Shown here: positions 20,220 through 23,352 of the stretch, piece after piece
Numbering within the stretch: the stretch's first letter is position 1
Layout of the letters: each line of letters starts with the position of its first letter
NCBI GenBank assembly: GCA_028288985.1
Contig: JAQGHE010000002.1
Coordinates: forward strand, 1 to 23,352
Length of the DNA stretch: 23,352 bases
Reading direction: 5' to 3'
From: Candidatus Saccharimonadota bacterium
GTDB taxonomy: Bacteria > Patescibacteriota > Saccharimonadia > Saccharimonadales > UBA10212
Position numbers and translations under genes: made by a program
The notes under the pieces: generated by a model
Seen by the model: only the letters and a program-made list of their open reading frames with translations
Database searches by the model: none
What the model was told of the DNA's origin: nothing

Positions 20220-20291
20220 AGTATTGGCGGTGTGGCGGGCTATGCCGGTCAGCAGGCCAATGCGGCAAGGAGTTGTGATGAGCGGACATAG
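20178..20291 (+). CDS. Possible leader peptide upstream of yebC, 37 aa
   Basis: ATG at 20178 has GGAGG 6 nt upstream and opens a 37-codon frame that ends at TAG 20289-20291, 14 nt into yebC. The product is basic and low in hydrophobic residues (MSKYRRTATQQRPKSIGG...), with no recognisable family. Its ribosome binding site is in a hairpin loop and its start codon overlaps the stem, so translation may depend on folding. It could be a leader peptide coupled to yebC, or a chance frame in a structured RNA. Confidence 0.3.
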   Translation: MSKYRRTATQQRPKSIGGVAGYAGQQANAARSCDERT

Positions 20292-21003
20292 CAAATGGGC
20301 AACTATCAAGCGCCAAAAGGGCGTCAATGACGCCAAACGCGGTGCGCTTTTTAGCCGGCTTGGCAAACAATTGGCCATCGCGGCGCGCTCCGGGGCTAAC
20401 CCGGAAACCAATTCCACGCTTGCCATGCTGGTAGACAAGGCTAAAGCCGCCAATATGCCTATGAGCAATATTGAACGGGCCATCCAGCGGGCAGCCGATA
20501 AGAATGCGGCCGTTTTAGAGGAAGTTACCTACGAGGGCTACGGCCCCGGCGGTGTGGCAGTTATTATTGAGTGCGCCACGGATAACAAAAACCGAACTTA
20601 TCCAGAGGTCCGTTTAGCTTTTTCCAAAAACGGCGGCAACATGGCCGAACCGGGTAGCGTGGCCTTTCAATTTAGCCGCAAGGGCATGATCAGAATAAAA
20701 GGCAGCGGGGAAGACTTGCTGCTGCAGGCGTTAGATGCCGGTGCCGAAGATGCCGTTGAAGAGAATGACGAGCTGATAGTTTATACAGTGCCGACTGATC
20801 TAGCCAAAGTGCGCGCCACTCTCGCTGCGGCCGGCGTAGAAATAACCGAGTCAGAGTTAACTTACGTTCCAAACACCACTATTTTGATATCCGATAAAGA
20901 AACTGCCCGCAAGACAATCAACCTTATGAATGCCCTGGATGATCTTGAGGATGTTACAGCCACCCACACCAACTTCGATATCGCCGATAACATCGAGGTA
21001 TAA
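20278..21003 (+). CDS. yebC: YebC/TACO1 family translation factor
   Basis: YebC-family proteins assist ribosomes in translating polyproline and similar stalling sequences; some were earlier described as transcription regulators. The 241-aa protein starts with the family signature MSGHSKWATIKRQKGVNDAKRGALFSRLGKQL, with AKAANMPMSNIERAI, YEGYGPGGVAVIIE and TDNKNRTYPEVR following, and ends with the third domain TNFDIADNIEV. The start at 20278 is fixed by the family N-terminus and by AAGGAG 5 nt upstream; an in-frame ATG at 20224 would add 18 non-family residues. It heads the yebC-ruvC-ruvA cluster, a gene order widespread in bacteria. Confidence 0.98.
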   Translation: MSGHSKWATIKRQKGVNDAKRGALFSRLGKQLAIAARSGANPETNSTLAMLVDKAKAANMPMSNIERAIQRAADKNAAVLEEVTYEGYGPGGVAVIIECATDNKNRTYPEVRLAFSKNGGNMAEPGSVAFQFSRKGMIRIKGSGEDLLLQALDAGAEDAVEENDELIVYTVPTDLAKVRATLAAAGVEITESELTYVPNTTILISDKETARKTINLMNALDDLEDVTATHTNFDIADNIEV

Positions 21004-21004
21004 G

Positions 21005-21649
21005 TTGCGGCTATTTTTATCATCTTACCGAGCCGGACGGCACACTGACCGGCTAAAGGAACTTTTAGGTGACGTCAAGAAAGTCGGCGTTATAACAAAT
21101 GCTAAAGACTATAAAACGCCTGAAGGACGTCGGGAAAGAGTGGGGGAAGTTTTTGAGTTTTTTGAATCTCTGGGACTTGAACCAAAAGAAGTAGATTTAC
21201 GACCGTTCTTTAACAAGTCTGGTGCGCCAAATCAGTTAATAGGTTACAACTTTGTATGGCTAGCCGGCGGCAATCCTTTTTTGCTGAGGCGAGCGCTTAA
21301 GTATAGCGGCGTAGATGATTTTTTGATTTCAAGGGTTCGCGATGGTTCTATTATTTACGGTGGTGAAAGCGCCGGAGCGCTTATAGTCGGCCCAACGTTA
21401 AGGTATGCTGAGATGGACAGCGATGAAGATAGCCCAGATTACGTAGCAGAGGGTTATAAAAAGGAAGTTATTTGGGACGGCTTAGGGTTTACGGATTACA
21501 TGCCGGTCCCGCACTATCAAAGCGAAGAATATGGTCCTGAAACTCAAAGTTATATACAGCGTCTCGACCAAGCAGTGATTAAACATAAAGAAATGACTGA
21601 CGACCAAGCAATTTTAATCAACAATTCCAAAGAGGAATTTCTAAAATGA
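21005..21649 (+). CDS. Peptidase E-like (S51 family) serine peptidase
   Basis: The 214-aa protein matches the peptidase S51 family (dipeptidase E, cyanophycinase), which shares the class I amidotransferase fold but uses serine. Visible: WLAGGNPFLLRRAL (residues 85-98), the nucleophile S122 in YGGESAGALI, and a histidine in DYMPVPHYQ. Dipeptidase E cleaves Asp-X dipeptides; cyanophycinase cleaves beta-aspartyl bonds. The start is TTG 21005, 1 nt after the yebC stop, with GAGGT 5 nt upstream; the longer frame starting at 20930 would lie inside yebC. Its last four bases, ATGA, hold the next gene's start. Co-occurrence with a cyanophycin-synthetase-like ligase in this window is suggestive but unproven. 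Confidence 0.9.
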   Translation: MRLFLSSYRAGRHTDRLKELLGDVKKVGVITNAKDYKTPEGRRERVGEVFEFFESLGLEPKEVDLRPFFNKSGAPNQLIGYNFVWLAGGNPFLLRRALKYSGVDDFLISRVRDGSIIYGGESAGALIVGPTLRYAEMDSDEDSPDYVAEGYKKEVIWDGLGFTDYMPVPHYQSEEYGPETQSYIQRLDQAVIKHKEMTDDQAILINNSKEEFLK

Positions 21650-22437
21650 ATGAATACCTAGAATTTGCAAAAGACCTGGCCAAAGAGGCCGGCTCAATAA
21701 TGTACGAAAATTTTTTGACCAACCCCGCGAAGGAATGGAAAGAGGACCGTACGCCACTGACGTTTACCGACACTCAGATTAATAGGCTTGTTATTGAGCG
21801 CATATCCGCCAGCTTCCCTGATCATAGCGTGCTCGGGGAAGAGGAGAGCCACAACCTTGGCGGTGAAATGACATGGGTCTGCGATCCTGTAGACGGTACA
21901 ATGGCCTTCTCTCACGGTCTGCCTATCTCCACTTTTTCTCTTGCATTGACGCGAGCTGGAAAGCCGATTGTCGGCGTGGTCTATGATCCCTACATTAAAC
22001 GATTGTTCTGGGCATCCAAGGGCGAAGGAGCCTTCCTGAACGGTGATCAAATCCATGTTTCCCAAAGCGAGAGCCTGGAGAATACTTTAATTGATCTTGA
22101 GGCGATAGGCGAAAGCGGCCAACCGGTAATCAAGCTAAAACCCGATTTTCTGCCCGCCCTAACTGCACTTGGAGCAAACAGCACGCGGTTATGGTCTGTT
22201 ATTTTACCGAGCGTCCTTGTGGCATCCGGTCAATTTTCGGCGACACTTTTTGTCCACACGAAGCCTGAAGATGGAGCATCCATCAAAATCATTGTCGAGG
22301 AAGCAGGAGGAAAGGTCACCGATTTGTTCGGTCGAGAACAAAGATATGATCAGCCGACTAACGGCTTTTTGGCCAGCAATGGGAAGATTCATCAGCAACT
22401 GCTTAATCTGATAGCGGAATACACGGTGGACAAGTGA
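21646..22437 (+). CDS. Inositol monophosphatase family phosphatase
   Basis: This 263-aa protein belongs to the Mg-dependent IMPase/FBPase/CysQ superfamily. Motifs: GEEES at 64-68 (metal-binding E), CDPVDGTMAF at 79-88 with D80 and D83 as metal ligands, and later EDGASIKIIVEEAGGKVTD, which corresponds to the W-D-x-A-A-G...EAGG motif with the usual tryptophan changed to glutamate. Substrates in the family include inositol phosphate, PAP, fructose bisphosphate and histidinol phosphate; the sequence alone does not decide. Start ATG 21646 overlaps the previous stop (ATGA), and its TGA overlaps ruvC's GTG (GTGA), so it is translated as part of the yebC-ruvC operon. Confidence 0.93.
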   Translation: MNEYLEFAKDLAKEAGSIMYENFLTNPAKEWKEDRTPLTFTDTQINRLVIERISASFPDHSVLGEEESHNLGGEMTWVCDPVDGTMAFSHGLPISTFSLALTRAGKPIVGVVYDPYIKRLFWASKGEGAFLNGDQIHVSQSESLENTLIDLEAIGESGQPVIKLKPDFLPALTALGANSTRLWSVILPSVLVASGQFSATLFVHTKPEDGASIKIIVEEAGGKVTDLFGREQRYDQPTNGFLASNGKIHQQLLNLIAEYTVDK

Positions 22438-22913
22438 GAATTATGGGCATAGATCCCGGGACCGGAATTATGGGCTTTGGAGTTGTCGAAGCCGACAAGC
22501 GGGGTCAATGCGTGCTTGTTGACGCCGGAGTTATCAGAACGGCCGTTCACCAGCCGCTGGATGAAAGGCTGGAAGAAATTTACACTAGTCTTTGCGAAAT
22601 AATCGCAGAAAATAAGCCAGAAATCATGGTTGTGGAAAAATTGTTCTTTGCCCAGAACGTTACCACCGCTATAAGCGTTAGCCATGCGCGGGGCGTAGCC
22701 ATGCTGGCGGGTAAATTAGCCGGATTGGAGATTGTAGAATATACGCCGTTACAGATAAAACAAGCTCTGACAGGCTACGGCCGGGCCGATAAAAAACAAA
22801 TGCAGGAGATGGTGCGCATCATACTTGGCCTAAAAGAGGTACCTCAGCCGGATGATTGTGCTGATGCGCTAGCTGCTGCCTTAATGCATGCTTCAGCACT
22901 TCGTGTAAAATAA
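22434..22913 (+). CDS. ruvC: RuvC Holliday junction resolvase
   Basis: RuvC cuts Holliday junctions held by RuvAB at the end of homologous recombination. The 159-aa protein shows MRIMGIDPGTGIMGFGVVE, VVEKLFFAQNVTTAISVSHARG and the final PDDCADALAAAL, with the four acidic catalytic residues at D7, E68, D141 and D144, matching E. coli D7, E66, D138 and D141. YTPLQIKQALTGYGRADKKQMQEMV is also typical. The start is GTG 22434, which overlaps the IMPase stop (GTGA); length is normal. Confidence 0.98.
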   Translation: MRIMGIDPGTGIMGFGVVEADKRGQCVLVDAGVIRTAVHQPLDERLEEIYTSLCEIIAENKPEIMVVEKLFFAQNVTTAISVSHARGVAMLAGKLAGLEIVEYTPLQIKQALTGYGRADKKQMQEMVRIILGLKEVPQPDDCADALAAALMHASALRVK

Positions 22914-22919
22914 GGTCAA

Positions 22920-23352
22920 ATGATTGCTACCTTATTCGGGAAAGTATCTGAGAAGACCCTAGACAGTGTTGTTATTGACTGCGGTGGCGTAGGCTATGGC
23001 GTGAATGTTACGTTTGAAGATTACGGAGCGCTAGAAGAGGGATCTGACGTCAAAGTTTACATCTACGAGCACATCCGCGAAAACTCCCATGACTTATATG
23101 GATTTAGGGCGCTGGAGACAAAGCGATTGTTTGAGCAACTACTTAGCGTCAATGGGGTAGGCCCCAAAATGGTCTTATCAATTTTAAGTCTTGCCAGCGC
23201 CGGCCAGGTCCGTACAGCTGTGGCCGCTGGCGACACCAAGTTTATCACTCAGGCTTCCGGAGTAGGCAAGCGTGTGGCCGAGCGTGTGGTTGTAGATCTA
23301 AAGGACAAAGTTGGCCTGGCTGCCAGCGACGACGCCACCGGTTTTTTGACTA
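22920..23352 (+). CDS. ruvA: RuvA Holliday junction DNA helicase subunit, 3' partial
   Basis: RuvA binds the four-way junction as a tetramer and loads RuvB for branch migration. The frame opens at ATG 22920, 6 nt after the ruvC stop, and is still open at the window end, giving 144 residues of about 190-200 expected. Domain I (MIATLFGKVSEKTLDSVVIDCGGVGYGV...) is an OB fold; the typical HIRENSHDLYGF follows; domain II has two helix-hairpin-helix motifs, LLSVNGVGPKMVLSIL and ITQASGVGKRVAERVVVDLKDKV. The third, RuvB-contacting domain would lie outside the window. Confidence 0.97.
   Translation, partial: MIATLFGKVSEKTLDSVVIDCGGVGYGVNVTFEDYGALEEGSDVKVYIYEHIRENSHDLYGFRALETKRLFEQLLSVNGVGPKMVLSILSLASAGQVRTAVAAGDTKFITQASGVGKRVAERVVVDLKDKVGLAASDDATGFLT

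Noticed and set aside
20930..21004. Extension of the peptidase E gene into yebC
   Set aside because: The family N-terminus starts at TTG 21005 with a good ribosome binding site; the extension only copies yebC in another frame.
1..23352. CRISPR array, insertion sequence, integrase, toxin-antitoxin or phage defence genes
   Set aside because: No regularly spaced repeats, transposase or recombinase motifs, or recognisable defence families were seen on either strand.

Overview
The window looks like a chromosomal piece of a small-genome bacterium of the Candidate Phyla Radiation (Patescibacteria), perhaps Saccharibacteria. The reasons are the very tight packing, convergent genes that share stop codons, many lineage-specific small membrane proteins, a short ComEC and a short HrcA. 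TGA is used as a stop (hrcA, the peptidase E gene, the IMPase gene), so the Gracilibacteria code, where TGA is glycine, is not in use. The phylum is an inference; no rRNA or ribosomal protein gene is present to fix it.

Layout. 1-3043: the 3' end of a beta-propeller-like gene, two tandem guanylate-kinase-like genes with complementary active-site damage, and an unknown gene. 3040-3750 (minus): a D,D-carboxypeptidase of the VanY type. 3777-10760: a CIRCE-controlled heat-shock operon, hrcA - sORF - grpE - membrane protein - dnaK - small acidic protein - small membrane protein - dnaJ - HEXXH metalloprotease. 10753-11337 (minus): a methyltransferase. 11410-16327: a cluster rich in amide-bond enzymes: a small membrane peptide, a class I glutamine amidotransferase, a cyanophycin-synthetase-like ATP-grasp enzyme, a second ATP-grasp ligase on the minus strand, a RimB-like retropepsin, RimK and a DUF192 protein. 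16352-17670: membrane proteins and a LURP-one-like protein. 17796-17872: tRNA-Lys(UUU), with an exact 22-bp copy of its 3' end 169 bp downstream. 18092-20094: a GNAT acetyltransferase and ComEC. 20095-23352: a structured leader, then yebC, peptidase E, IMPase family, ruvC and ruvA (cut by the window end).

Expression. Many genes that begin a transcription unit have no Shine-Dalgarno site but carry a -10-like hexamer 6-12 nt before the start codon, so leaderless mRNAs are predicted. Genes inside operons instead overlap their upstream neighbour (TAATG, TAGTG, ATGA, GTGA, TTGA) or have ordinary Shine-Dalgarno sites. The hrcA operon is the exception: it has a leader of about 30 nt, which can fold over its ribosome binding site, preceded by a perfect CIRCE palindrome.

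The best candidates for undescribed biology are the ATP-grasp/amidotransferase/retropepsin cluster, the complementary guanylate-kinase-like pair, the unknown small genes inside the heat-shock operon, and the two structured leaders (hrcA and yebC).
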